NCBI GenBank assembly: GCA_023238725.1
Contig: CM041531.1
Coordinates: 16,824,643 to 16,888,642 of the forward strand
From: Scortum barcoo
Taxonomy: Eukaryota > Chordata > Actinopteri > Centrarchiformes > Terapontidae
DNA length: 64,000 bases
Reading direction: 5' to 3'
In this document: positions 40,961 through 51,196 of the stretch, piece after piece
Layout of the letters: every line of letters starts with the position of its first letter
Numbering within the stretch: position 1 is the stretch's first letter
Translations under genes and position numbers: made by a program
Notes under the pieces: model-generated
Told to the model about the DNA's origin: nothing
The model's database searches: none
What the model saw: only the letters and a program-made list of their open reading frames with translations

Positions 40961-41539
40961 ATTCTTTCTTTTTAACTCTCTTTTCTTCATTGATCTTATT
41001 CTGCTTACTTAGCTTTTGCGTAAATTGCTTTCTTGTTACTTGTTGTTGATGTTGGAGGAGAGCCTGTGCAGGATTGAAGGTGTGTGAGATATGGCTAAAA
41101 GGTACAGCCTTTTATACAGGTTAGCCAGCCACTACATAGCTACATCATAAATCTGCATAGCCCCAGTTAATTTTTAGTATTTTTTTATACTGCACATTTA
41201 CCCTGTGACAAGTGTGTGTGTGTGTGGAAAGGGGAGGTCTGTTAGCTGTTAGACTATGACAACACTTGGTGAGTAACTGATTAATTTATGCCACAGGAAA
41301 TGATTATGTGGCATTAAGCTGGGTAACATTGTATCATGTGCCTCTGCTGTTACTATGAATTTGCAACCGAAGATGGCAACTGATCAGTTTGCAACTGATA
41401 CTTCATTTTATTGATAGAGCATGCCTGTCTGGTGGTGGGGAGAGAATGCATGTATATCGGGCCTCATTAACACTGTGATGATAGCCTGTTCGTTTTACAA
41501 GTGTGTGTGCAGTAAACAGACATTGGCTAAATGCATTGC
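40961..41539. other. non-coding host DNA next to the provirus
   Basis: Single-copy-looking AT-rich sequence with a short GT run at 41213-41225. No gene supported. Confidence 0.5.
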
Positions 41540-41543
41540 ACTT
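41540..41543. repeat. provirus target-site duplication, left copy (ACTT)
   Basis: The four bases actt immediately outside the left LTR match actt at 58795-58798 immediately outside the right LTR. A 4-bp duplication fits integrases of the gamma/epsilon/spuma type. A four-base match can occur by chance, but its exact position at both LTR edges makes it credible. Confidence 0.8.
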
Positions 41544-42009
41544 TGTTGAATCCCGAGTTTTTTTCCCTGTACTGTACAGGTGGAACTGGACCAGCTCTCC
41601 GTTCAAAGGGTCCGATCCCTAATAATAGCCTATAGGTATTACCTAGTAGTTTACTTTAGGGATAATTTAAGCTGGTGTCGAGGAGACTCGCCTAGTTTCT
41701 CACTGCCTACATCCGAGCGTCTACCCTGCTACCTCCAACCTGGCACTAGGCTGAATAGCCAATGAGCCCAGTACCCGATCGGCCACGCCCGTTCACGGCA
41801 GCTCTCCTCTAAGTGATCCTGGCACTTGGTGTGGTTACTAGGAATAAATTTAGAGACCTGGACAGCAGGTCCCAAGGGTCGGTTGATTTTGTTGGCTAGA
41901 GTAATCCAAAAATAGAACCTCTGTGATGATGACACACCCTATTACCCAAAACACTTTTCCAATCAAAAATCCAATGTCCAGATTCTATACTTTAATTGCA
42001 GTGTTTAGT

Positions 42010-42015
42010 TTTATT
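42010..42015 (-). terminator. polyadenylation signal in the 3' LTR
   Basis: AATAAA on the minus strand, followed some 50-90 bases downstream by GT-rich sequence. In this LTR it would end the viral transcripts. The cleavage point is inferred, not seen. Confidence 0.6.
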
Positions 42016-42570
42016 GCAAAAAATAGGCAAGGGCAAGCATACAGCATAAAAATTACGATTGAAATAATAGTTGAATAATTAAAATTAATTAAAGTTAATA
42101 GTTAATTTAAAAATTTAATGATTAAAAGTTCAATAAGTATGACCTGAATCAGAGGCTGTTGCTGTGTGGAAAATGTCCCAAAAATAGAGAAAAAGAGAAG
42201 AGCCACTTGGCCACAGCAGTTCTTCTTTTTTTCAGCCGAGTTGTGAAATCTGGTAAAAATCTTGACCTTGTACAAAGTCCAAAATAATACAGTGTTCACA
42301 ATCTTGCTGCATGAGCGGAGAGAATGTCCAGAGTTTGATTTGAAGTTCCCTCAACTGGGTGGCGATGGATAATCTTCGTTCGGTCGATCCTCTATTTTCA
42401 GTTGAAGTCAATCTGGAAATTTCTTGATGTTGAATAACTGCTCAAAAACTCTCTCTCTTGTGGTGATTTTTCAGCTGGAATTTCAATGCCTAGATGTGGT
42501 CGATCTGACATCAGGTCTCCGCTGCCGAAGATCCCCCGAAGACTAACACTAAACTTCCCTTTTACTCTCC

Positions 42571-42578
42571 CTTTTATA
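42571..42578 (-). promoter_or_regulatory. TATA box in the 3' LTR
   Basis: TATAAAAG on the minus strand in the context GGTATAAAAGGGAG. Identical in the other LTR. Confidence 0.75.
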
Positions 42579-43098
42579 CCTTTTTATAATTTATTCTTAC
42601 GTGATATGGTCTGATACACAGTTGATGCCCACTTTAATCCCTTTTTTGGTTATATTTTCATATCTGACCTTATCATTGGTTACAGTCGCTGGTCAAGCTT
42701 ACTTCTTCTTTTTCCCGTTTTGGCTAAGGATGACTTCATTGTCACAAGACAGTCACAAGATGATTACAACACACAAATCAACAGTTTTTTTTACACCTCT
42801 TATACACGATCATTTCATCAAATCATTCATATTGATTCATTAAAATATTATAAAATCTCAAAAATCACTTCATTAATTATTTCACACATTTTACTTAACT
42901 CTCGGTCATAGTTACTTTAATCATCATATATGGTTACATACTGCTCTTGCTTGTATATGCATTGTGTTACATTGCCTCGGTGGAAAGCACCCCTGATTCC
43001 TGTTATCTTTAGATGAACAGTACCTTACTGCTCCTAGGTGGGCCTGTTGTAAGGCCTTCATAGTGATGGCAGAGAGGGATTTTCAACCTTACTTGACA

Positions 43099-43108
43099 CC
43101 CCCTCCTT
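43099..43108 (-). promoter_or_regulatory. polypurine tract (PPT)
   Basis: On the minus strand AAGGAGGGGG directly abuts the TG of the 3' LTR. This is the usual position and composition of the RNase H-resistant primer for plus-strand DNA synthesis. Confidence 0.9.
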
Positions 43109-43112
43109 GATA

Positions 43113-43604
43113 TCACTCGCTGCCATTGTAGATCCTTAGTCGCTCATGTCTAGGAAATCGTCGTCCTCGTCGTCTGCTTGCAGTGTGAGCACCTCGTCCT
43201 CGATCATTGGAGGGGACAGCTGTGAGTTGACTGAAGACTCGCTGCTGCTGTCGTGAATCCTCTCCTGGTGCCGTCTCCACTGGTTGCAATGGGGTCGATG
43301 TCTTCTCCCAGGACGTCGAGAACAAGAAACTCATCCATGCTTAGAGCATCTGCCTCTGGTTCAGATGGAATTGAAGTCATCATGATGTCGCCGCTGTCGT
43401 GTAGGTCGTTGGTAGCAGGGCTGTAGCCTCTCCCGGTTGTCCCTCGATGTCTTCCACTGCTGCTGAGGGGTCTTGGGTAGGCGTTGGTGGTATTGGGCTC
43501 AGCAGGGGCATGGCTGGAACACTATGAGATCTGGTTGTTATTTTGGGTATGTCGCCGCCTTCAATCCTGAGGACTTCTGCCCCGGGACCGGTGATCTCTT
43601 GCAC
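43113..43604 (-). CDS. small viral frames beside the 3' LTR (acidic/Pro-rich then Arg-rich)
   Basis: Two consecutive minus-strand frames, 43604-43380 (74 aa) and 43334-43113 (73 aa), sit directly before the PPT. The first is rich in Pro, Thr and acidic residues ('PLLSPIPPTPTQDPSAAVEDIEGQ'-like composition, residues about 34-56). The second ends with an Arg-rich stretch (RRRGRR around residues 53-58), which could serve as a nuclear or RNA-binding signal. Together with the frames just upstream they may be the broken parts of one 3' accessory gene, in the position where complex retroviruses keep regulators. No family is recognised. Function is unknown. Confidence 0.45.
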
Positions 43605-43628
43605 AAGTGCATCCCAGTACCAGCCAGT

Positions 43629-44134
43629 TTACCTCATGCGTTTGAGTGCTCGCCTCAGCCGTCGATGATGCCTGGGGAGATCTCCCTGCCACTGGTATTG
43701 GGCAGGCGCGGTCCTACTGCCACAAATCTTCCGTCCATCAGGTGAGCCGTCGATATTCTTTGCCCCTCTGGAAACTCCCACAGCTTGGTGTAGATAGTAC
43801 AGTAGACACAATCTTGGTAGATTCGCCGATGGCATTAGTTGGTCTTTTGCCCGCTGCTATTGAGTGCCACATGACCTTAGCGTTGACTTCGATGTCCAGA
43901 ATTTCTTCCATCGTTACTACTGGCACACATAGTTGACATCGTTATGGCAGGCCAGTCCTCGGGCAGTTTGGATAGGGAAAGTGGTTTTTGTAGCATTGAT
44001 CGCACCATAAGGCTGATGCCACATCCCAGAGGTGTAAGGCTTGCTTGAAGGGGACGCCACAATGAATGCAGCTTCGCTCCTTCCTGCAGGATAGTAACAC
44101 AAAATTTATTTATAAAGCGTCTTAGCATAAGCAA
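43629..44134 (-). CDS. viral accessory frames of unknown function
   Basis: Three overlapping minus-strand frames (44134-43877, 85 aa; 43926-43738, 62 aa; 43835-43629, 68 aa) follow the membrane-protein frame and lie before the 3' end frames. The middle one has ordinary globular-protein composition ('EEILDIEVNAKVMWHS'). The last ends in a basic stretch (RHHRRLRRALKRMR). They are probably pieces of one protein split by frameshifts, but this cannot be proved by eye. The position matches 3' accessory genes of complex retroviruses. No homologue is recognised. Confidence 0.4.
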
Positions 44135-44170
44135 GCTGGGTACCCTATTTTCTTAGGTGCCCATTAGTCG

Positions 44171-44858
44171 TCACTCCCGGCTCGCCTTTGAGCTAGGGAA
44201 AGCCAACCAAGGGGATTGCAGCTTGATTGGTGGTGAGGCCCCCGGCTTGGCCACTGTCTCGGGTCTAGGAAAGCAGGCGGCATAGGTCATGAACCAAACT
44301 GTATCATGGTTATCTGGCCGATTCGGTCTCTCCAGTAGTACAACACTGAGAGAACTCCCCAGCCCAAGGCCCAGAGCAAGATGGCGCCGAGTTTGAAGCA
44401 GCCAACGCCTTCTTCCTCTTTCTTGCAGTGACCTGGTCAAGATGATCAGATAAACTATTACCCCTATGGCCATCATGGCTTCACATACAGCATTGGCGAA
44501 TCTTAATGGCTCGACGAAGACTGTGACTGAGTCTAGGATCATCCAGAAACCCACTGTAATGCTCTGGCATTGCCCCATTCGGTCGGTGTTGATGGTAAAG
44601 CGCCCTAGCATGTAGGTCACAAACAGGGACAAGCCTAGGTCGCGTCTCTGGAACCATAAGTGACTGATGGCAATCTTAGCGCTTTCTCGAATCAGCCCCA
44701 AGATTCTCAGTGGCTGGTCTAGTGCCCAGCGGCCGGTGCAGCAATAAAGCAGCCATAGATAGGGTGAGAAGAGCTGCGTGCTCCAATGTACTCACTCTGA
44801 AGAGTGTTGTTTGGGTGGCATCAGTTGTGCTGTTGGTTGTTGTATTGTTGCTGTTCAT
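44171..44858 (-). CDS. accessory membrane protein with four hydrophobic segments, unknown family
   Basis: Two overlapping minus-strand frames. 44858-44676 starts MNSNNTTTNSTT, giving two or three N-glycosylation sequons in a short N-terminus, then a hydrophobic helix-like stretch (residues about 28-40). 44701-44171 (176 aa) has hydrophobic segments at about residues 22-36, 48-63, 71-89 and 108-123. An Arg-rich loop (SLQERGRRRW) lies between the last two. The shared reading suggests one multi-pass protein interrupted by a frameshift near 44690. It lies downstream of env, where no standard retroviral gene encodes a polytopic membrane protein. It might be a captured host gene or a viroporin-like product. 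Both ideas are inference. Confidence 0.5.
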
Positions 44859-44953
44859 TTTCTTGAAGGTTCAGTTTCCCTACGTTTTGCCTGCTATGCT
44901 TTTTCCCGAGATTGGTTTACCGAAGTGGCCAGGGCGTGCCGGGACCTAAGTTC

Positions 44954-47410
44954 TTATAAGTTGCGTCGCGCCTCCCCTTTCCGGAGGAGGGGTCTTTCAT
45001 CTTCCTCTTGCGCTGGCTTGCTCCTCCCACACGGATGTAGGGCCATTCTTTTGACTCCTCCTTTCACCAGAGCGATGCCAATTGCTCCCGTGATGATGAG
45101 TCCCACAATCATTAACAAATAAGGCCAAAGTTTGGCGAAAAGGTCACCTATCCATCCTGTAACGACTCCAAATCCTTCTTCTATTACCCCCACCGTTTGT
45201 TTCTTCCAGCACAGTGGTGATGGTTCCTCCAATGGCTATTTCTGCCTCTTTCTAACCAAGTGCACTCATGCTCTTGTCTACCAGTGCCACAGCGCATCCA
45301 GTTTTCTTCTGGTGAATGGCAGGTACCGTTGTTGTAGATTCGGTTTGGCCCCAGCCATTCGAAGCCGTTGATCTCCTTTCCTTCACACAGACTTTTCCTG
45401 AAAGCATGTCCTTCTGCCAGGATGATCTTTGGGTCTGCAACAAATGGCACAATTTTCCCTTTCACTTCTTTCCGTTGTGACATTCCATGCCCTAGGATAG
45501 CTTTAGCACAGCCAACCCCAGGAGGGAATGACCTTCTCCACTTTCCGTTCAGCTTCTTCCATACCACTTGATGCCCATAGGTCTCATACTCTTCACCGTA
45601 GTGTGCTTGCTTGACAGTGGTCTAGCCAACCAGGAACGTCTTTACAGTGCTGTCGCGCCAGGCCGATGGTGGTACAGGTGGTGTTGGCTTGGTCACATGT
45701 CATGCTCCAAGGCCTTGGACTGACGAAAGGTTCAGGTCCATTCCCACACTCCTGGCCATATGTCTCGGTCTCCTTGGCATATACTGTGGCTATGTACTGA
45801 TACTTAACCCAGTAATTGCTGCTGTTTGACATAGGCATGGAATTACCCACTCTTGCACTTCTTCTTTTTCTAACCCCCACCCCCTCCAGGTTATTTCATC
45901 GTTTCTCTCATACCCTTCTTTCCAGGCTTGGCTTGTAGCACCCCTTTGATGGTTTGATTTCGACTACGTACTTCAGTGCAGTCATAGATCCACTCACCCC
46001 ATCCCTTGGTTTGAATCTGTGTGATGGGGCACATCTTGGGGATTTTCCCGTCATTCACGAAAGTTGTACCATTGAGGTTGATAAACAGCTGTTCAGCCAC
46101 ACACCTGTCAATCTTCTGGAAGTCTCCTGCAGGGAGCTGTCATCAATTCTTCTGGTGTTGGAAGCTTTTGGACATACATTTCAGTCCTGTAGGGCCCTTG
46201 TAGGCCCAATCCCGTCCATTTGTATCCCGCTGGAAACATTCCTTTGAAGTGTTGTAGTGAGACGATCCACGTCCAAGGCAGGTGTCAGTCATTCAGCCAG
46301 GTTTCGTGGTGGTACGCGTTGGGTGTCGTGCCGTAGCTGTTTTTGTGGGCATAAAACCATGGTTTTGTAGGCTTGCATGTGACTACCATAAAGTTCTGGA
46401 ATCTACAGTCACCATTCACGTTCCAAAAGCATGGAGCCAAGGCCGTGAGCTGTTTCATCACACAATCTTTGGTGATATTTTTAAGGCGCTCTAGGTACTT
46501 ACTTACCGCTTGCTTAGGGTTGAAATCTGGGTCTACCAACTTCAAGGTAGATTCCGGTGGTGGGGTGGCGATGGGTGACATTGTACCTGGTGTTGGGGTA
46601 GAGGTGTACTCTGTTGTTGGGGTTGAACAACCAGTGGAGTTTTCGATGCTCTGGGTCCCGTTGTGGGTCTTCAATATCTTCATTAGAGGTCTTCTGGTAT
46701 TTCGTTCTCTTGTGTTTGCACATTCGAGGTTGTAATGCCCCCAAAAGTCCCACCTTTGGCAGGGCTGTCACGCAGGTGTCATTGCGTTGTGGTGCTGGGA
46801 ATATCACTTCCTTTTCCCCAATATCCATGATTCTGAAACCCAGGCAATGGTCTGCATCCCCATGAGCAGTACCATCCTGGTGTTCCTGGTTCTGGATGTA
46901 TCCAAGTGCAGCTTGTGTTCAAAGCCTTCTTTTCTTTCATCTGGAGCGTCCTTACTAGGAATCCTTTCTTTGGTGACTTCCACGTCCATTAAGGACCTCT
47001 GATCCTTTCGTCAGGTTCTTTCCTTTAGTTAGGTTATGACTTTCTTCAGTTTCATTGAAGGTGACCCACCATTCCTCTGAAGTCTGATTCACCGTCAGGT
47101 TCGTGGTGTGGTTCTTATCCCATACCATAAAGATGTTTCTTGGTTCTACCATCCAGCAAGCTTGCTGTACGGTTTTGGTGGTGCCATACTGGACCCTGGT
47201 ATGGGTTAGGGCCCAGGGGTGACTCCCGTAGTGACAGGGTGATCCCAGTAGTGATACAGGATGATCAAAACTACTATCAATCCCATTATCTGTTATCATT
47301 GCATTGCTGCAGCGGCCTTTGCTGTTATACACATGCAGAAGATTGTTCGCTTAGTCCATCGTCGGTTCCAAGTCAAAGAGTCGTCGTCGCTCTTCATCAG
47401 TCATTAGTGT
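44954..47410 (-). pseudogene. env: env (envelope glycoprotein), frameshifted
   Basis: About 2.45 kb (roughly 815 codons) on the minus strand after the accessory block. A hydrophobic leader-like stretch is encoded around 47285-47240 behind a short charged segment. The frame at 47332-46955 carries six N-glycosylation sequons (residues 74, 78, 82, 93, 100, 106), and further sequons lie in 46683-46285 and 46100-45891. The frame 45232-44954 has the membrane anchor (residues about 35-56) and a charged cytoplasmic tail. Cys-rich DNA at 45567-45184 precedes it, as in retroviral TM subunits. I could not pinpoint a furin site or fusion peptide. The gene is split over at least seven frames by small shifts and cannot be translated as written. 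In family members the SU part binds the receptor and the TM part fuses membranes. Confidence 0.75.
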
Positions 47411-47530
47411 CAGTCGATTCAAATTCTTCTAAGTCTGGGGGGCCGATGCGTCTTGTCTCTCTTCTACTGCTTCGGGGCAGGAGCGGAATCTCCATCCCTT
47501 TTCCTCCGTGTATCCCTTTTCCTCCGTGTA

Positions 47531-47890
47531 TTACCAAATTATTTTTTCTCTGCACCGCTTCCACTCCTTGCAGCAGTATGGTCTTCTCTTTGTTCCCCTT
47601 AGGTAAGACCTTAGGTAAGAGACTAGTGGTGGTGGTCCTATGTAGGACCCGTCTTCTGATCTGGTGATCTTTCCTTTGAGCAGCGCTTTATGAATTGGTG
47701 ACCGGAACTTAATCCTTTGGTCCAGCCCTCTCCACACCCATTTCCATGCTGTAATCAGATGATAGTCGGGTTTCGGTAGGGGTCCTTCAGCTGGGGTACG
47801 GCCGCTCTGAAGCCCTAGGTAGGCTTTCTCCCACTTGTCTCCCCCACCTCTTGATTGGGTTATTTGCTCATATAGGGGCTGTGCAGTCAC
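47531..47890 (-). CDS. frame between the Trp/Tyr-rich ORF and env, probably its continuation
   Basis: A 119-codon minus-strand frame that overlaps the end of the 238-codon frame by 23 bases and ends shortly before env. It is basic, with 'GKITRSEDGSYIGPP' in the middle and a C-terminus rich in Lys, Arg and Cys (CCKEWKRCREK). Similar composition and the tight overlap suggest it is either the C-terminal part of the upstream protein after a frameshift or a separate overlapping gene. No family is recognised. Confidence 0.4.
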   Translation of the reverse strand: MTAQPLYEQITQSRGGGDKWEKAYLGLQSGRTPAEGPLPKPDYHLITAWKWVWRGLDQRIKFRSPIHKALLKGKITRSEDGSYIGPPPLVSYLRSYLRGTKRRPYCCKEWKRCREKIIW

Positions 47891-48584
47891 TGGTGCTCCC
47901 TTTTCGGGCGGGCTCTATTCTGAGTTCCATCCTTTTTGCTTCGGAGTCCTGCCGGAACCCCATCGCTCGGCGGGTCATGTACGCCAAGTCCGGTACCGGT
48001 GGTAGAGGCAGTTTGTTGTAGTCCTCCTCCATCGCTCTCAGTTTCAGATGTTGATTCTCTACCACACAGCTCCAGACTCCTTTTTCTGCCTGTACTAACT
48101 GCGAGGCCATATAAGCGCTGTTGCTCCAGATTCGGTACGGTCCTAGGTCAATTTCCACATAGATCCCCTGCCAAGGGTCTGCGTAATTGGGTCCCCATCT
48201 CAGCCTGAATCTCTTCCCTTTTATTTGTACATACACAGTGTTCAATATCCAGGGTGCCGAGTTAGGGCATTTTGGTATAGGGCACTTACTTCTTCTTACC
48301 CTTGGGTATCGGTACCATTGCAGGTTTTCTTCACTGATAAACTGGGATCTCGTCTGGGTTAATGAGGCGTTAGGCTCTATTTTGCGCATGTATTCTTCAT
48401 TGCTGCAGAAATACCTCCCGGAGGCCCAGTAGGGTCCCGCATAGTCTTTCTTGGGCCAATCTAGTTGAATTCTGTCGGTGGGGGTTGCTAAGTATGGGGG
48501 ATTTCCTGGCCAATTTGTAGTATATTTGTCAATTGCTACTTTCCTTTTGTCAAGATGCATTAAGTCTTTTTGTTGTCCTGCCAT
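47868..48584 (-). CDS. Trp/Tyr-rich accessory protein, unknown family
   Basis: An uninterrupted 238-codon minus-strand frame between pol and env, one of the longest intact frames in the provirus. It is unusually rich in aromatic residues (many Trp and Tyr), has a CPIPKC pair at residues 101-106, and shows no signal peptide or membrane segment. The central part (residues about 115-160) alternates hydrophobic and polar residues (VYVQIKGKRFRLRWG, IYVEIDLGPYRIW), which suggests a beta-rich fold. No domain is recognised. Position suggests expression from a spliced mRNA. The next frame overlaps its end. Confidence 0.6.
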   Translation of the reverse strand: MAGQQKDLMHLDKRKVAIDKYTTNWPGNPPYLATPTDRIQLDWPKKDYAGPYWASGRYFCSNEEYMRKIEPNASLTQTRSQFISEENLQWYRYPRVRRSKCPIPKCPNSAPWILNTVYVQIKGKRFRLRWGPNYADPWQGIYVEIDLGPYRIWSNSAYMASQLVQAEKGVWSCVVENQHLKLRAMEEDYNKLPLPPVPDLAYMTRRAMGFRQDSEAKRMELRIEPARKGSTSDCTAPI

Positions 48585-48668
48585 TGATGAAAGTCAGTCG
48601 TTCCCTCTTCACTCTCTTACTGCCTCTGAGAGCTCTTCCTAGCTTCCCAGCGTTGGCGAATCCACAAC

Positions 48669-49251
48669 CTAAATCGGTTTGCTGATGTTTCTTCTTCTGC
48701 TGCAGGTGCAGGGCTCACTGGCCTGGAGCCTTCGTCCACCACCTCGACGTCTGCTCCAACCGAATACACTCCCTTGAAAGGCACTGCGACCATCTGGGCG
48801 GTTATTCTTACCCTCTTCGTTTGGTTGGTCTGGCCTTATGGGCGTGTCTATTCTGCTGGCCACCGATCCTGGAATCTGCGTCACTCCATTTCTCACCCAT
48901 CCTTCTGGCGTGGACGTAGCACTCGGCCTTCTTCAGTTTGGCTTTGGCTCCCGGGTGTCCCCAGGCGTCTATGCCGGTGGTATAATAATACAAGTTGGTA
49001 CCTCTGGCTCCTTCTTCCCGAGGGACGTCGGGTAAGTCTTCTAGCGGAATATCAGTCCTGCTGATCACCTCCCCGATCAGTCTCCCCCAGGTGGTGAGTT
49101 CCCAGGGTCCTTCCCAGCCCTCAACTTGAGCCAATTCCCTGATGTCATCCGGTAGTTCCTCCATCCCTGATGTGTAGCCTGGCGATGCCGGGTCCCGGAA
49201 CACCCTTACCACCAATGGTACCTGGCATGTGGCTAGTGGTGGGCTGGCCAT
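48669..49251 (-). CDS. small accessory protein overlapping the Cys-rich ORF
   Basis: The frame 49251-48808 (147 aa) begins inside the last 19 bases of the upstream Cys-rich frame. Such tight overlap is usual for viral genes. The first half is acidic ('MEELPDDIRELAQVEGWEGPW', residues about 30-50, and 'DIPLEDLPDVPREEG'). The second half is basic and ends KARPTKRRG. A further frame, 48896-48669, continues in another phase with Arg-rich sequence. The basic end could be a nuclear or nucleic-acid-binding signal; this is inference. No family is recognised. Confidence 0.5.
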
Positions 49252-50034
49252 TTGTCCATAGCTTGGATCATACGGCCATCCATGATGGATTGCTTCTTCC
49301 AGGGCCAGTCTTTCTTCTTCCTGCCTATACCCTCAGCGCAGTGTTTGTGTCTGCTGACTCGGCTGCAGCCGCGGTCGGGTAGTAGCAGTGGTGGCGCAGA
49401 TGGGTCGTTGTGTGTTGATCTTGGCGGTGTTGCTGTTGCAACTGGCACCGGCGCCCATCCATCTTCTTCAGGGTTGAAGGCTCTGAGGGGGTCTATGTAT
49501 CTCCTTACTTGCCATCCTTTTGCACTTCCCACTTGCATTAACCGTCCACTCCTCGCCTGGAGGGTGCAGCTGTTGCAGTAGTGGATGAACCCACCATCCC
49601 ATTGGCAGGTGCATTCTGCCGGCTCCAGTCTTGTCCCTCGTAGGTCCCACTGGGTCAAGATGAGACGATTTAGCCTAGGCAGGCAGGTTATTCGGCAGAT
49701 GCCACAGACGTAGGCATCCATAACCTTTACCGGTTTGTAGTGTAAATCTTTGAGCTCACTCTTGGCCCCGTCAGCTTTGAGCGGCTTTTCACTCCCTGGT
49801 CCTTCCCACTGGACCGTCAGCGTGGATGGTCTTGAGCAGACCACGCACGTGTTCTTCACCTCCTTCCACTGAATCACCTCCTTCTCATCTGACAGGAACC
49901 CTCTTTTGGCACAATCCAATTTCCTCAGTCCTCTGCCTGCCCAGAGGCCCGATGTCGTTCTTCTTAGGGCAACCACCCCGTATACAGTGGCCAGCCTGAC
50001 ATAGGGCGGTAACTTCTGGTGTGTTGCTGGCCAT
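49233..50034 (-). CDS. cysteine-rich, probably zinc-binding accessory protein
   Basis: The likely start is the ATG at 50034 (A at -3, G at +4), just after the integrase region. A frame change near 49976 leads into an open stretch of 247 codons. In the long frame, Cys pairs lie at residues 44/47 (CVVC), 91/94/98 (CGICRITC) and 122/124/134/137 (CTC...HYCNSC), with His132. A further cluster (C-x4-HC-x4-C) is encoded in the initial frame just upstream. Such CxxC pairs at regular distances usually bind zinc, so a multi-zinc-finger protein is likely. The C-terminal third is Pro/Ser-rich and then basic. It is not a zinc knuckle of nucleocapsid type. No known accessory protein family is recognised. 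Confidence 0.55.
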
Positions 50035-50049
50035 TCTTGGTTCCTAGAT

Positions 50050-51160
50050 TACTTCTAGCTTGGAATTGGCTTGAGCTGTGCAACCCCTTGGATTCCCTTC
50101 TTCTTTAGTAACACTGTGTTACTGTCTAATATCTTCTCTACTATGTCTGAGGTCTCGTACTTAGCTTTGACTGCTGTGTTGGTTGGATGATCCACGAGCT
50201 TTTACCCAGACTCTCTGTCCGACGTAAAATGGGACTTTGAGTTCCGGGATCTTCTTTTTGTCTCCTTCGTTCCGCCCCACTTCCTGTGACGTAAATGGGC
50301 GTTGATTTAGCTCTTCCGAAGGGGAGGATCTATCTACTCGATACCTGTCATTCAGAGCTCGTCCAACCTCCTAGGGCCTTTGGTGCTCCATTCTTTGGTG
50401 TTGGCATTCTTCCCAATCCAGTTCTTGACTAGGCCAATGGTTCGTTCCACCACTCCGTTGGCTTGCTGGTGTGTAGGGGGGTGAGTAGATCCTGATTACC
50501 CCATTCTGTTGACACCATTGGTCCACTTGAGCGTTACGGAAGTGCGTACCATTGTCTGTTCTCAGCTCCTTAGGCACCCCCAGGCTCTGACACACTTGCT
50601 CCAGCATGCCAACCACGCTGCTGCCATTCGCTTTTCTGACTGGCTTGATCACCACATACCCCGACATAGAGTCCACAAGCACCAATAGGTACTTTTCACC
50701 TTTCTTTCCCGTCACCCCCATAGGGCCGGCCATGTCCATGCATACTGATCCCCAAGGAACAGTACTCTTTATTGTGAGACCTTCCACCACCTGCTGTCCT
50801 CGTCGCCCTGCGTCGTATTCGACCACATACTTCACAGTCTCTGAGAATGTGGCGGACTTGGTCTCCAGGAACCCAAAGTTGCTGCTTCTCCAACTCCTTC
50901 CGTGTGGGCATGGTGCCTGCATGGCCCAGCGCTTCATGTATGTACGGCCTGCACCACTTCCTCCACGGACTCCTTCGGGACCACCTTTCCCTTAGGTGTC
51001 TTGTCCCATTTCTCGATTCCGACAAAGACAATTCTTCTCTGTTGCACATAGCGGTCCACTTCATCGTTTCCGCGCCAATGTGCCCCCTCCTTGCCGTGTG
51101 CCTTCTGGTGCACCTACGTCCAGATTCATGGTTAGCCTCAGCTCGGCTATTTTCTTCCAT
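50050..51160 (-). pseudogene. pol: pol: integrase
   Basis: The frame 51160-50696 has the N-terminal zinc-binding set His75, His80, Cys109, Cys112. The frame 50937-50371 has the catalytic core with Asp68 (in CMDMAGP) and Asp128 (in RTDNGTHF), 60 residues apart as in retroviral integrases. The expected third catalytic residue, Glu, does not follow in this frame. After a run of six G (50476-50481 on the + strand) the Glu-bearing phrase lies in the neighbouring phase. A C-terminal region with a 'VWVKARG' phrase extends to about 50050. The enzyme inserts viral DNA into the host genome. At least two frame breaks interrupt it. Confidence 0.88.
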
Positions 51161-51196
51161 AGGTCTTGATGAGCTACTGCCTTTCCTTTCGCCCCT

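Larger units (their letters stand above)
41544..43098 (-). repeat. 3' LTR of the provirus (1555 bp)
   Basis: Matches 57241-58794 throughout except for about ten small indels. On the minus strand it starts TGTCAAG at 43098 and ends ...CAACA at 41544. It has a TATA box (TATAAAAG, 42578-42571) and one clear AATAAA signal (42015-42010). This would give U3 of roughly 550 bp, R of roughly 530 bp and a U5 of about 450 bp. R plus U5 together are unusually long. Confidence 0.97.

Noticed and set aside
41580..41765. Frames in the LTRs (also 42601-42843 and 58298-58594)
   Set aside because: They lie in LTR regulatory sequence on the strand opposite to viral transcription. The two LTR copies give different frame ends because of indels.
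47140..47667. Plus-strand frame of 175 codons inside the provirus
   Set aside because: It runs antisense to env and accessory frames, is Ser/Leu/Pro-rich and has no domain. It is a shadow of the minus-strand coding sequence.
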